Assembly (NCBI RefSeq): GCF_037975245.1
Contig: NC_092579.1
Coordinates: 19,740,678 to 19,800,677, forward strand
Source: Apostichopus japonicus
Lineage: Eukaryota; Echinodermata; Holothuroidea; Aspidochirotida; Stichopodidae
Direction of reading: 5' to 3'
Length of the DNA: 60,000 nucleotides
A model generated the notes under the pieces. It was not told the origin of the DNA. It worked only from the letters and a program-made list of their open reading frames with translations, and made no database searches. This document shows, one piece after another, positions 14,301 through 28,011 of the stretch. Each line of letters begins with the position of its first letter. Position 1 is the first letter of the stretch. Both the position numbers and the translations under genes were made by a program.

Positions 14301-17300
14301 TAATGGAGAGGCGGATCTTCCTTCTATGGAGCGCCCAATAGGACATAAATTCGCCAGTTGCTGTAAGGTCTGTGTAGGGCTTTGGTATATGTCACCATTA
14401 ACCACACAGTGTAACATTTATTATCCATGTTAGTAATGATGGAGCTACGAACTTTACGAGGCCCAATGTTCCTCAGGCTGTCAAACTAATCGTTATGATA
14501 AGGCTTCACCGTCACTTGAATATAAATAAACAACAACAGCATTTTTTCAGTGGAATGTTAAATGGATGTATGTCATCACCCAATATAATGATATTTATGC
14601 CCAAAATGTGCCAGTAATTATCCAACATTTTTATTCCAAGTTTGGATACAATCTGAATTAAGGTTGTGGAGTTATTGCAATTGCTGCGTCCAAGTGGTCC
14701 TTAAAGTATCGGGCCCCACAAATTCTCGCCCAAAGAATGTGTCATAAAATGCATTTGAGGTGGAAATAAAGTTTGGGGCCATTTGGGCCCAAATATGGGT
14801 ACGGAATTTTCGGGCCCAAATGGCCTACTTGTACCCAACTATAAACCAACAACTGTATACCAAATTTGGCTATACAATCCGACTTACGGTTGCGGAGTTA
14901 TTACATTGTAAAGAATCTATGTGCCCAAATGGTCCCAAAAATATTGGGCCCCACATAATCGGGCCCAAAGAATGTGTCCCAAATGCATTTGAGGTGCAAA
15001 TCAAATGTGGGCCCACCCGGACCAGCAAGAAACCAAAACCGAAAGTAAAAACAAAATGAAATAAAATGTCCTCCTATGAGGATTCCATTCCTCCTGGAGC
15101 TGTATATACAATCATGGAGCCTTGCTTATGCTATTACCTATGAAGCAACAATGAAATATCGTCAAGGTACATTAATAAGACAATAGTGTATGCCGCCGAT
15201 TTGTATTTTTCTTTAAAAGTGAAGTTTGAGGGTTTTATGTAAATGGTGTATACATACGTATTGTATGCTCTGAGATATTCGGTTTTTTACCTCTTTTTGT
15301 TAGTCTCCAGTATATTACCAGCTGGAACAGGTTATTACATCATTACCGATTGCTCAATCCACCTCACCCCCCCCCCCCTCCCCGGCACACACAAAAATAT
15401 GTTTATTAATGAAGTAGGAGCAAAACGTAGCCATGCATGAATCACTTTTACTACAGTAAATCATTTTGGGTCCTAATTATATTAACGTTGCACACGGCAA
15501 TTTGGCGGGAATTCATTTGACAGAACTGTCTGGCAGACGATGACTAGTCCATCTTGAGATCGGGTGGAACATTGTTTAAGACATTCAAGGCTAAGCTCAT
15601 GGTAAATCTATTAATAGTGAAGACTAAAGACTAATTTCTCCGTCAGCCATAACAACAGTGATAACCCCATTGCCCGGTCTTCACTCTTCACTCAACATAG
15701 TTAACACAACCGGCATAACCTAAAACTTCCAAGGCTGTTAAGGAAATTTCCCTTCGACCTTAAAAAGTCTCGATAATTGAAGAACCATCTGGCGACAATT
15801 CCATCTATCTGCTAATTTAAGATGCTATACACATTTTGTTTGAAGAAGGCGCTTATTCTTGCACTCCAAATCACACGTAAACTGACAACAATTCCTTATG
15901 ATTTAAATTGCTTTGGCACGCCAAATGTGCAGCTCTTGCAGGCTAATTTTGGTTTCCCCATGACATTGTAATTGGAAATTAAATTTCGTGGTTCACCTGA
16001 GACGTCTCACCTTACCGGAATCACGATTCGTAGGAAGTTCAGTACTGTACGGGATCATGGTACTAATTGAGCTTATCAGCCTTTGATGTTGTACACGTGC
16101 ATGTCATGAATGGCTCGGAAATTCGAGAAACACAAATATTGACTTCATACGAATCGATCAACTATCTTTGATATTGATTAAATGAAGCTCGTCACATAAA
16201 TATTAATTCGAACGTGAAAAACTGTTGGTTTGCGTTTTCATTATGTTAAGAGACTTCTTCGCGAGTTCCTGCTTGCAGGAGGATCTAATATACATACATA
16301 TACATACAAGTTATGCATCAAGTATAATGCAATTTTACAAGAGACACTAGTTCCACGACAATGCATTCACATCACTGTTCCTCATAGTGATGGAGGGTTT
16401 TACGAAATATTTCCAAACATTTTTCCACACAAATCCCTCCCGTTAGCTTTTTTCTTAAACAAAGTACGTTTTCGAGCATTCTGTATAGTTTTGACGCTAT
16501 ATAAGGCAGATATATACTGTAAAAGCATGATTTGTGACCGTCTAATTGTGCGGTGCGTGACGGGTAGTGTTACGCTGTAAATATAAACAGTAACACAACA
16601 GCCATGATGAAGGACATCTCCATGAAAATGGAAAGAACGTCTTTTAATGGATGAGGGAACAAGTCAATCAAAGCGTTCGTATCGAAGCAAGATTGTATAG
16701 TAATGAATATGTGAAACTTTGTAAATAGAGCTAAATAACATGTGTCTCTCGTAACCTTTGTGGAATTATGAACTCATTGACACTTTAAGTAGTACAAAGG
16801 GAAGGGTGAGTGACCGGAAGTGACCAGTAGTTAAGGGTGTACAGTGCTACTTGTTCACTCCAGACAAGAAAGACGGAGAGGTAAAAACGAGAAAGCGATG
16901 TAAATTAGGATAGTCTTCAATATGAAAGCAATTTTGGATTCCCTGTAGACATCGTGTCTTATAGGGAAATCATATGAACCCGGTTAACAGTCTATATACA
17001 CAAAGTTCAAGCATTTCAAAAATTCAAGAGGGATGAGAAAATATCCGAAGAACAAGGGTAAATTAGAGAAACAGTCTAGAAGTAGCATAAGAACGTTTCA
17101 ATGTGTAATGTTCAGGTATACATGGGAAAGTCCAGATGTGGAGTTGGAGACAGGTAAGGGGGAGGAAAGTAAACTGAATGCTCCAATGGGTTAAATAATC
17201 TTACGAAATACAATCGATATGTCAAAACATCGGCTAATATGGGTTATGGACAGACATATTCCCAGTAATTTCACCAGTGACACTCGGTTAACCCCAAAAC

Positions 17301-20300
17301 TGTTCTGGTTTTGGGGTATTTAAGCACTGCGACCGCACTAAACCACATCCGGGCCACAGTCTAGTTCCGCTTCCTTCCGGTTATACCATTCTGACAATCC
17401 AACCAATTTGAGCAGGCTATGGTAATTTGGAGTGCGTATGTTGTATGGAGACAGGTAAGAGAATGGCAGTATAGTTCTTATATCAAAGTATAATTCATAA
17501 TTTCATCATCATCATCTTACCTTGTCGAGTTGATGCCAATCTGCCGTCAGAGGCGTAAAAGACACCCTGCGGTGCGCTGTCCTCCAATAGAAGGTATTGT
17601 GCCTTGCCTATAGATGACTTGGTGGACTTCTTGACGGCTCCGTTCCCTGCTGCAGGGGTTAGGTAACACCCGTTGTTATCTCTGAGGGCCAGATGGCCCT
17701 CCTTAAAAGCGATCACGTAGCGAGCGTCGTCGATGATGCTATCAACCAGGGTACCATCGAGAGAGACGTACTTTCCGTTGGAGACTTGGAGGGCGTACCG
17801 GCCCTCGTGGAACACCATGGCGATTACTGCATCCGACCCCCAGGGTACAATCTCATTAAAACGGAGTTCCCCATCCTCTAGATGGGCGTATTTACTTCTT
17901 TGAACGCTCTTGATGCACACCTGGATGAAATCAATATATTTGTTTTTTTCGAAAGTTTTAACAGGGCGTATATCATTATTAAAGTTTACCGCATCGCGTT
18001 CATTCTTATATGTTACATTGGATAAGCTATATATGCATGCATATACAAGATACGTAGGTCGAATAACAAAGCGACTGGGCTACCTAGTTTAGCATGCAAA
18101 CAAAATATCACGCAGACGGCTCATATAGAACATTTCGCGACGGACTGGGTTACTGTTAACCGTTACTGAGATGACGACATCAACAAATTTGCATAACAAG
18201 GGCATTCCAGATATATTTGACCCAAAGTGGATACAGAAAGACTGATCTGTTATCATTTAAATGCATTACAAACCGACCGCCAAATTGCTTCCTTTTTTTC
18301 TTATCATAACTTAATGTCATAATTGGTGGTGATGCCACAGTGATAATGTTGAACTGTTGATAACGTGTATCAGCTACTTTGTCAATCATTTTCGATGGCA
18401 CCCTCCATTCGTTCCACTGCTATATAAAGTTCACACTTGATAATGTTTTGGCCTGATAATTGTGTACTTTGTAATTAGATAATTAGATAACAATTCTATC
18501 TTTAGCGTATACTACAGGTATACACCGGTCCTTAAATATGTACTAATTAATTACCATTAGCGGACTGTATACCCTCGTCAACCATTTAGGTGACCTTCGA
18601 ACATTTTGTCATACTCCAATGGGCGTCATTAAGTCAAGTTATCTGCATAGTTCCATGACTGTGACGTCACTGAATGATTACAAAGATTTGACAGCGATCA
18701 TGGAGCACCGGTTTGTAACCGGCGACTCCCAATTAATACTAAGTGGTAATCCAAATGAGACTCCATTGGGAAGGGTCGGGAACATCGGAGAGATTGTTAA
18801 TGGTGGACGCAAGGAAATTTGGGCGTACCAGGTATACAATGGTGTCCGTGGTTAATTTCTCCTGGAAAACATAATCGCGTCGTAAGCTTCAGAATGGTAA
18901 ATTCGGATGGACAAAGGTCACAGCCTGAAGAGGTAAAGGGGTGGGAATGGTTGGGGGAGGGCGCAGTGCAAGAATGTGACCAATTACCGTAAGCTAGGTA
19001 GAAAGGAGTGCATATGTATTGGAGACAGACCAAGAGAGGATGATGTAAATATAAAAAGGTTGAGGTAGGAGCAGAAGCCTATTAAGGGTCATCATCGGGC
19101 AGAGACGCTTGCAGATACCGGGAGTGCAGTTGTAGTGGGGAGACAGGGGAAGTTGAGGGTTTAATATATAAACCAGTAAACATTTCGTGCCACAAACATA
19201 CCAAACGATTGCTGTATGTGTATTTTACGTCAGAAAGAAAAGATAAAACCTTTATAGGTAATATATTAGCAGAAAGCACTCAATATTTGTTATCTCAAAG
19301 AGAGCGAGATATTATTAGTATAGTACCTGTGGGTGGATGGCTAGATGGACCATCCAGAGTTCATTTTCACCAATAGTCTTAGCTGAACAAGTAAGCCGAT
19401 CATCGCCAAGCCCAGAGAGAAAATAACCGAAGGGGACGCTCTTTAAGGCCCAGCGACCGTCTGACTGTACGTCGACTTCGAACTTCTCACCTTCACCGCG
19501 CTCGTCAGAATCGCAGCTCACGTTACCGTTCTTGTCTGTTGCTAGATAGAAACCTATGGAAGGCGAAATGAGACATTTGGAATGAATTTTTGAACATTAG
19601 AAATGGCTAAAATATTACGTCATCATTCATTTATCCAAATGAAAGTTTAACATATCGCTACTTTCATAATATACAGTATATACCATATTAATGATTACCT
19701 TTTTTTCATCATCTCTGCATGGGCGGAGTCAATTATGACACCACGTATCAATTTCGTTCCATTTATACCAACAGACAAAAACAATGAGAACGAAATATGA
19801 CGTAATCTGTATAACACATATACCACTGGTTAAAATACCGAGTTCATCTTCCCTCGAAGAGTGCAATAAGACCTGGGAACTGACATTTTGCCGTTAAAGA
19901 CAGCCAGCTCCTTGTTATTGCAATCAAAACAGGTCATTAGAAGCAGATATATTAAATCTGCGTCATGAAATTGTCGAGGAATTACGGACTTTTGTAGAAA
20001 TAAATGTCGGTAATAGAATACACCAATACTTTATTCATTATAAAGATCTTTGATAAAGATCTTTCGTGTACATGCAAGCTACTCAACAACGGAAAATCGA
20101 TGGTGAATTATCATAAAATTTTGGAAGCGAAATGAAAATAAAATCGCAAAACTTCAAACGTCAAGTGTAGCTTGCAAAGAAAAGTTCATTTAGAATATCT
20201 CATTAATTATATGTGATACATATGTTCATCAGTGCAAAGGGCACGGGGTGTATAAAGATGCTCTAATCATGTACAGACATCGCTTGGGTAAACCATGCAG

Positions 20301-23300
20301 TATGATCATTTGATAACAGTCATTAAGTGAATAACACAGGTAGCTTAATTGGGCTTATCTGGTGTTCAATGTGTGTTAACTTCCGCGATCAGCTAGAGAT
20401 AAACACAACCACCAACAAGACATACATCCACCCACTGACCACTGCGGTACACACGCATCTAAACAACTAAATATTCATTAGCTCAATGAAATGACGGAAT
20501 AACATGTTCTGGTTAACCGATATGCGTGTTGTTTCTGGTGAACCGATTTTATGGTTTACTGTAGTCGGTCGTATTAACCCGAATACAGCTGTAGATCACA
20601 TCTAAATGTAACGACCTGAATTCAGTGACAACGACTTGTAGCAAACAAGCACCGCATTCGATGTTTGAACGTAACTTAACGTTGATCCATTTGTCTGAAT
20701 AAAGCCAATACTGAGCGTATAACTACAAGTACATGAGTAGTTCCATATAGACTAACTGATTGTATGTTGTACACAAACACACACGGGCGTATTAACAACT
20801 TCCGAACACTCTTTGGTACCAAAGAAAATTTTTGTGTTGAAGTTAGATTGCAAGGTCATGCATCTTGCTACCATAAACATCTGCCTGTAATCGTCTGTAT
20901 CCGGTCTGGATAAAGATCTCACTAATTCATGAGTTGAACACTTAGCATCAGGTGTACAAATCAAGGACAAATATTGCAATTAGTATATATAGTGCGTACA
21001 TTGGTGTCCATAGACGACGATAGTGAAAAGACAGCCTTGTACCAGGGAGCATGTAGCTGTTAATAGCTCCATGCAGCTCCATGCATAGCAACTAACTGCA
21101 AGGCACGGTACGCCAAATGGGGCCCATAACGGTTTTCTATCTACGCTTGCTCGAAACAACCAATCAGTGCAACGTGTTTCCTCCATGTGATGCGTTCGTC
21201 AACGCGTCGTAGGCAAGGTAACGCGTAACTGAGTTACAAACTTACAACGCGTTCTCGAAAGTGAGCAAGTCGCGTGCTGTAAAGTCTGCAGGAGTAGATT
21301 TTTCATGTCCAGTTGTTAAGTAGTCGTAAGCATATATAGTACAAATTGAAACCTTCTCTATATGTGGTAATGTCTTGAAGCTTATTAACTTGGTAACATT
21401 ATCACCTTTATCACACTGAGATATTTTAATTGTTTATTTTAATTGTCTATTTTAATTTTTCATCCAAATAGTCCTCAATAGCTGACAAAGTTATGGAGGA
21501 TCAGAGCGTCCAGGAAAGTACTTCTGAAACTTCTAGCATTCCTTAAACTTGGGGTCAACACCGGTGACCTTTAACCTTAGTTTGATGGAAAACATTTTGT
21601 GGGAAGGATGGGCGGAGGGGGGGGGGGGGGTGTCTTCGTGTGTTCACTTGCAATCTTACATATAGTAAGTCTCAGTATGTTTTGGAGAGAAAAAGAAATG
21701 CCGCTCAAACTAAAAAAAGATGTTGTAAAATGCACCGACCTTCTCATTTTCAAGAAATTCAGCTTTAAAATACCTTTAGATATCCTTGGAATGCTTCTTT
21801 AAGTATAAATCGATGATGACGTCGGCTCCTCTGTACAGACCTAAATGTTAATGTTAATTCATAGTTTTATCACTAAATATAACTCAAACAAACTATGTTC
21901 CTCTAGCATCATGCATGCCATGCTTTAACAAATCTGTAAAATACAGTACTTATGAACATTTGAGGCTATAAAAGTCTAATAAAAGACTAATAATGGTCTC
22001 TGTGTTAGACTAAATAGTCCAGCCACTTTAATATATGAGCCGCAGATGTTTAAAGGAATATTTCTGACAAATTAAAAGAGGTATAGAAATACGCCATGGA
22101 AGGGGAGTGGGTGGTGTATTTCATAGGCACTGATCACCCAATCCTTGACCGAGAGGTGTTCATCTGCCATCTGGATGCCCGAACTGTTCTGAATCTCTGT
22201 ATGCTTTCAGTTTAGGTCATGTATAGTGCACACCTCCCATCGCACCGCTTAGGTGTGCTTCTGGGGTGAGGGGGCCAGCAACCCCCCAACCGTCAGTAGT
22301 TCCTAAGCTGCTGTGAACCACTGATTGGCCCATGTTGATTTATTTTATAGTGCCTCACAGCCTATATTAGCTCTTGACTTATGTCAATATTCATGAGCTA
22401 TTGTTCACTCTAGCTTTTATATAAAAATAAGAAATAAAAAAATGATAAAGTTTTTTTTTATTAACGTTTCAATACTTTCATTTATCAAAATAAATGTTTG
22501 CATAATGTCAACTTTTATTTATTTTCTGTCGAAGAATTTTACGAGAAACGAAATGTATAGAAAGTATATCCCTGGGCCAACATCCATGTTGGTAATAGCA
22601 TAACTCTGGCCAACAGAAAAGTATGCAGCTTAATATATTGTTTTTGTTTTTTGTTTGTTTTTTCATGCGAAATCAATTATGTGATTCTATTGATGACAAA
22701 TGTACACTTTATATCCAATCTTGTGGCTAATATTCAACCGACATCACAATGTATAAAGATTATTGCACGGCACGTACTTCGACCTTTGAGTCGAACTGTG
22801 GTGTTAAAAGCATTTTCCTCTCTGTGTTTTGCATGGTTTAAATGAAAGCTCAAACGAGTCATACCTTAATGGGTCTGTCGTATAAATTCCAGGCTTTTTA
22901 AACCTTAACATGTATATACAGAATCACATTTGCGATTACTGTAAAAGTTGCGGTTAGTCGCTCTCACTATGAGTCAATGGCTATTATATGGGATAATATA
23001 AGATTACGGAGAACCGGGATGGTTGGGGCATGGGGCGGGCTAGGGGTGGAGGGTTGCTGAATGTTATTTTGAATCAGTTATGTGCATGTCTGATCATTTT
23101 AAGCTTGTTCATGATTACGACAATAAATACGTCATAAATGTATGTTGTCCATGTACAGCAGAGGCGAGTCAGAAGGCGTTTCAGGCGACTTATTGAGCCA
23201 GCGCCCCCCCCCCCACTTCACAAACACAATATACATTCCGATGTCCGGGGCCTCCATGGTGCCAAAACTGAGCTAACAAAATCACAACGACCATTTTCTT

Positions 23301-26300
23301 TCTTGTTTTCATAAATAATTGCAGTGAATGAGTATCAACGTGCCTATTCCTTGATCTGTTCTGTTACACTAAAGACTGGTTTATGGAAACTTTGACAAAT
23401 TAACGGATCAGTTCAATAAACAAAAGATATCCATTTGGATGCATTTTTCTCTGATGTTACATTTATGGCTTTGTGTCAAGTGCAGTTTAGATGAAGTAAA
23501 GGTCAGGGGGTCCCTGCAGCTCTCATTCTTGTAACCGAGGCCCGTAAAAACAATAACCAAACTGTACCGTATAACCATACTGTACTGATGTGTACAGACT
23601 TTTATGATCGCAAAACCCTTAGACACCCTACTTTCCAACCTTATTTACTAACTATTAGAGATTTTGCTGTTTGATATAATCCATGTGGTATCCATTAACC
23701 AATTAGAACCATGCATACACTTTAAAGCCTTCCGAAGTTCGTTCAGTGGGTTAGTCCAATGTGCATTTCCCAAATGTCTTCCATCCTTTAGATGATAACA
23801 TTGATTGAGGAGCTAACAATGTAATCGCCCTCAATTTTATCTCTTATGCTATTCGTTACCTGTCCGGTAAATATAGACACGGTTTTACCGCTATTGTTCA
23901 AAAGTCTGTGTACACAATATAAATATATATACATATGAGTGTATGTATGGTACACACACACACGATGCAGACGATATGAAGTTTGAAGCATCTTTCTGCG
24001 GGCGCGCCAAGAAAAAATCCTGAAAGTTTTGCTGATGACTCATTACAATTTAGCCTGTATGTACAGTAACACAATCTACATGTTACACGCGAGAGGATAC
24101 GCCACAGCAGTCTGCAGCGGTCCACAAACATATAGGCCCATGACCATGGGGCTTCCATGAACCATTAGACCTGCTCCTCTTATCAGAATCCTCGAAAGCT
24201 AGCTTGCACTATGGACGTCAGGAATATTCCGCGAGCCAGAAAAGTGTTCCATCCCCGCCCCCTCCCCCAATAGCCATAGCTTTATAGGACCGTCGTTCTA
24301 TTGTACATTGTTACATCACAAACGACTATAATTTGTGCTTACATTACAGTACAGACTCCAACATGCCTTTGACTACAGTATACCATATATTTCAGGTCTG
24401 TGATATGTCCTATGCCGTTATGAAATTCAATTACGTATTTTAGGCAAAGGTATGTAGGAAAGATAATAATGCAGAAGCAACTTAAGAAAACCATTCATTG
24501 TCCATGATTTTTCAACGCCCTTTGCCATGTTTACTCTTTTCATAAGTTTTCCATGGCCGTGGGATCATTGGCTTGCCCATACCGGGCTGACCCAAAACTG
24601 AAGGTTAATACCAGTCCGAGAAGGGTGCAGGGTGGATAGCCACTCGACTGTGTATACCATGCAGGTCAATTGCCAAAATTTATAGAAAAGGTTTTTGGTA
24701 TTTCTCTATATCATAATCCAAGTATATATGGACAAAATTCCCTGGTTTATTACGCTTATTCTTTTATCCGAGAGCAATCACAACGTCCACAAAGGTACAA
24801 CTTCGCAGAGGATGAGATGCTGGGGGGAGGGGGGGGTCTGGAACTCTTTAAAGCAGGAACCTCTGCAGATCAAAATGACAGATAACGGACAGTACTGCAC
24901 TGATCCTGCTGTTGAAACGGAGTTGCCATTGCATTGGGTCGTAATGTAAACTGCAGCAAGTTACCTTCTACCACACCCCCCCCCCACCCTCACCCCTGAC
25001 CTGTTCCCGCACCTCCTTGGCTAATGTGGCTATATTGTAAAGGGTCGATACCATTTTCTGAGTACGCTTCCTCTGATACAAATCATGTGAGCATACACAT
25101 ACTACATACACACACATACACGCAGTCTAGTCAGACTTACGTAGAGTACAATACCTCTGTATTTAACATATAGCTTATTAAAATTTATTAAATTAAGTCT
25201 CCTGTATATATCAATTTGTGCGTTCCCCCTTCATCGTTATTTTATTAATGAACTGTACTATTTCTCCATGACTCATGATCGGGAAATTTCATTACTCTGT
25301 TCCTCCAGGTGGGTAGTTCTTTGTTCAATTTCTACGGTTCATTCATCAGTTGGGTCTCAGAGAGTGATAAATGGATTAGCCAGAAATGTAATTGATCGCA
25401 CGATCCACGAAATAATATTATTAGTGTCTACTGTAGTCTATATATGTTATTGTAGACACGCGCGTGAATGATCTTTAAAAAATTTGTAAAATAATAACAT
25501 CAAATAAATACACAGTTCTATACATGCACATACATCTTATGTTTGGATTGGTTGATAACGTTTATCATATCTCAAAATAAGAGAGATTTTAAAAATCAAA
25601 AATTAATACAAGTTTGGACACGAAATATCATTTTGTCACGTGTGTTTTGTGAGTGCATTCCTGTACAGTTTTACATTTATTTATCAAAACTTGATCGAAT
25701 CTGAAAATTAGGAGCCAGAGTACATATACAGGTTGAAAGTTCGGTCGGTGGGTAAAATTAGATCGTTTATTCGGCGTACGGATTTACACGGCTGTACGAG
25801 CAGGGTATTTTGGTATTATATGAGAAAACGAACTAAAGAAAAGGCAGGTGGAGGAAAGAGGTGCTAACCCAATCATTGTGGTGACACAGACGGGGCTACT
25901 GTCGCTAAGAGAGGTGTCACCTCGGTAAAATAGACAGCCGTATTGTCTCGACGACAATTGCACCGTCTTCAAAACTGAGTGACTAACTTCTATTTGAAGG
26001 TGAGGGATATTTACAGTTGGTTAAATAATTCTATAGACGCACTCTGTAAATATCAAATAAAAAGAAGACATAAGAAGTCAAGGTCTTAAGAGACGAAAAT
26101 GTGTCCATTAGCTTGACATTGGGTTTTTATGATTATAACAACAAAAATAACCTTTCGATTAACCAGCTGGTGTGGGTGTGTTTGGTATGTGTTATAAACA
26201 TACATGCGAAGGGTATTTCTTTAACGTTGCAATACCACTCCCAATATTTAAGAAACCTAGGCTATATTATGTATGCCGCAACCGTATACACATTCCTGTA

Positions 26301-27953
26301 TAGAGGACGTAGTTGCGACTTTTAACGTATTATCCGGTACGGGGGTAGAAGAAAACTGATAACATTTGGCTACACTTCGTGGAAGGTCTCCAAGTGCTTC
26401 CATAGACTATCAATATTAACGTATATAAGCTAATGCACATGCCTACCATGCAGCCGTACTGTGGGCTATATAATGAGTGTAATATTAACTATAGGGACAA
26501 AGCATCTTAGAACTGCCAGGTCGAAGAACCCTATGAAATGGATGTAGTTTTCATATATGTATGAGTTGAATCAGGGAGCTGCTACTTGGTCCAAATATAT
26601 TTCATTGGTTTTCGATGATACTCGCAACCAATCCATGTCATGATGGTGTGTGTGTGTGACACTCAATTTTTGTAAACACGATATCTCAAGATAGGAACCA
26701 TGGATACTATGCATTCTTCATATGCTGATGCGTCATATTGAGAGGAAGAACCCTATTGGTTTTTTGTGGAGGTCAAAGGTCACCCGAGGTCACCAGACGT
26801 CAAAACCTGGAAACCTTGTAAACACGATATCTCAAGATATATAGGAACCATGGATACTATATATTCTTCATATGCTGATGTATCATATTGTGATGAACTC
26901 TATTCTTTATTATGGAGGTCAAAGGTCACCTGGGGTCACCACAGGTAAAAACTGAAAACCTTGTAAACATGATATCTCAAAATAGGAATCATGGATAGTT
27001 TTCATACTTGGTATGTGGATATATCACATTGAGAGAATCCCTATTCTTTACTGTGGAGGTCAAAGGTCATCTGAGGTCACCATGTCAAACATTGAAAACA
27101 AACTTGGTATGCAGATGCGTTATATTGAATAGAAGAGGAAGTCAAGGGTCATCTGGGTCACCAGCGCTCAAACTCTTTGAAACATGATATCTCATTGTAG
27201 AAATCAGGACATTTATACAATATGAGCTATTTCTGGTGAACAAACAGAAGTCTTATGTAATGAAATCATCGAAACCTCTATGCAATTGTGGATTTCGGTT
27301 TTCATTAATATTAACGTTTCTTAAAAGTGGTTGGTTACATCGAATTGCATAGCGACTGACTCGATAAGTTGAAGTTTTTCTGGTACTTTTTTACTAAGTG
27401 AAACCATGTTGTTGTGCATAGGAAAGGCAGCTTGCGGTTGTAACGTTCCTCAGTAAAATTGGCAAACAACCCCCCCCCCCCCCCCTCTCTCTCTTTCTTT
27501 CTCCAAGTCACTTAACGATTCTATCACACGTCGCTTTTGTTAGCGAAAATAAATGGGAAAAGCAACAGCTCCCATATTAAAATTCAAATAGAAAGGGACA
27601 CGACGTGGAAGACGAGAGTGAATACAAAGCAAGACTGTGAACAACTCAATTGCAAATATACCTCGAAATAGGCAAACTCAAAATCATGAGAGGTACACAA
27701 AGCTGCATGTCTTCTATGTGTCTCGTCGTATCATTCTTGGTAAGCAATTTGCAATAGGCTATAGAATACAAAGAACAGCATCTTTAATTGCCATCGAATA
27801 AAGACTTGCCGTATCATTTAAATATGGAAAGCAAAAATATATTGCTTTGGGGGAAATTGGGGCAATATATATATATATATATATATATATCTATATATCT
27901 ATATATATATATCTATATCTATATATATCTATCTATATATATCTATATATCTA

Positions 27954-28011
<58 letters not shown>

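Larger units (their letters stand above)
3879..17520 (-). other. Fascin intron 3 (13.6 kb)
   Basis: Phase-1 intron with correct gt/ag ends. It holds an 11-bp minisatellite, duplicated segments near 4.3-4.5 kb, two TA arrays, a GGAT array, a 234-bp duplicated GGGCCC-rich block, a truncated SINE and a plus-strand exon-like frame near 7.2 kb, each listed separately. The remainder (about 5.6-7.2, 7.8-12.6, 12.9-14.5 and 15.1-16.2 kb) is AT-rich sequence with C/G homopolymer runs and no supportable gene. Confidence 0.85.

Noticed and set aside
26671-27200. CRISPR array or protein-coding repeat
   Set aside because: Copies are direct with no unique spacers of fixed length, stops occur in all frames, and the context is an animal intron.
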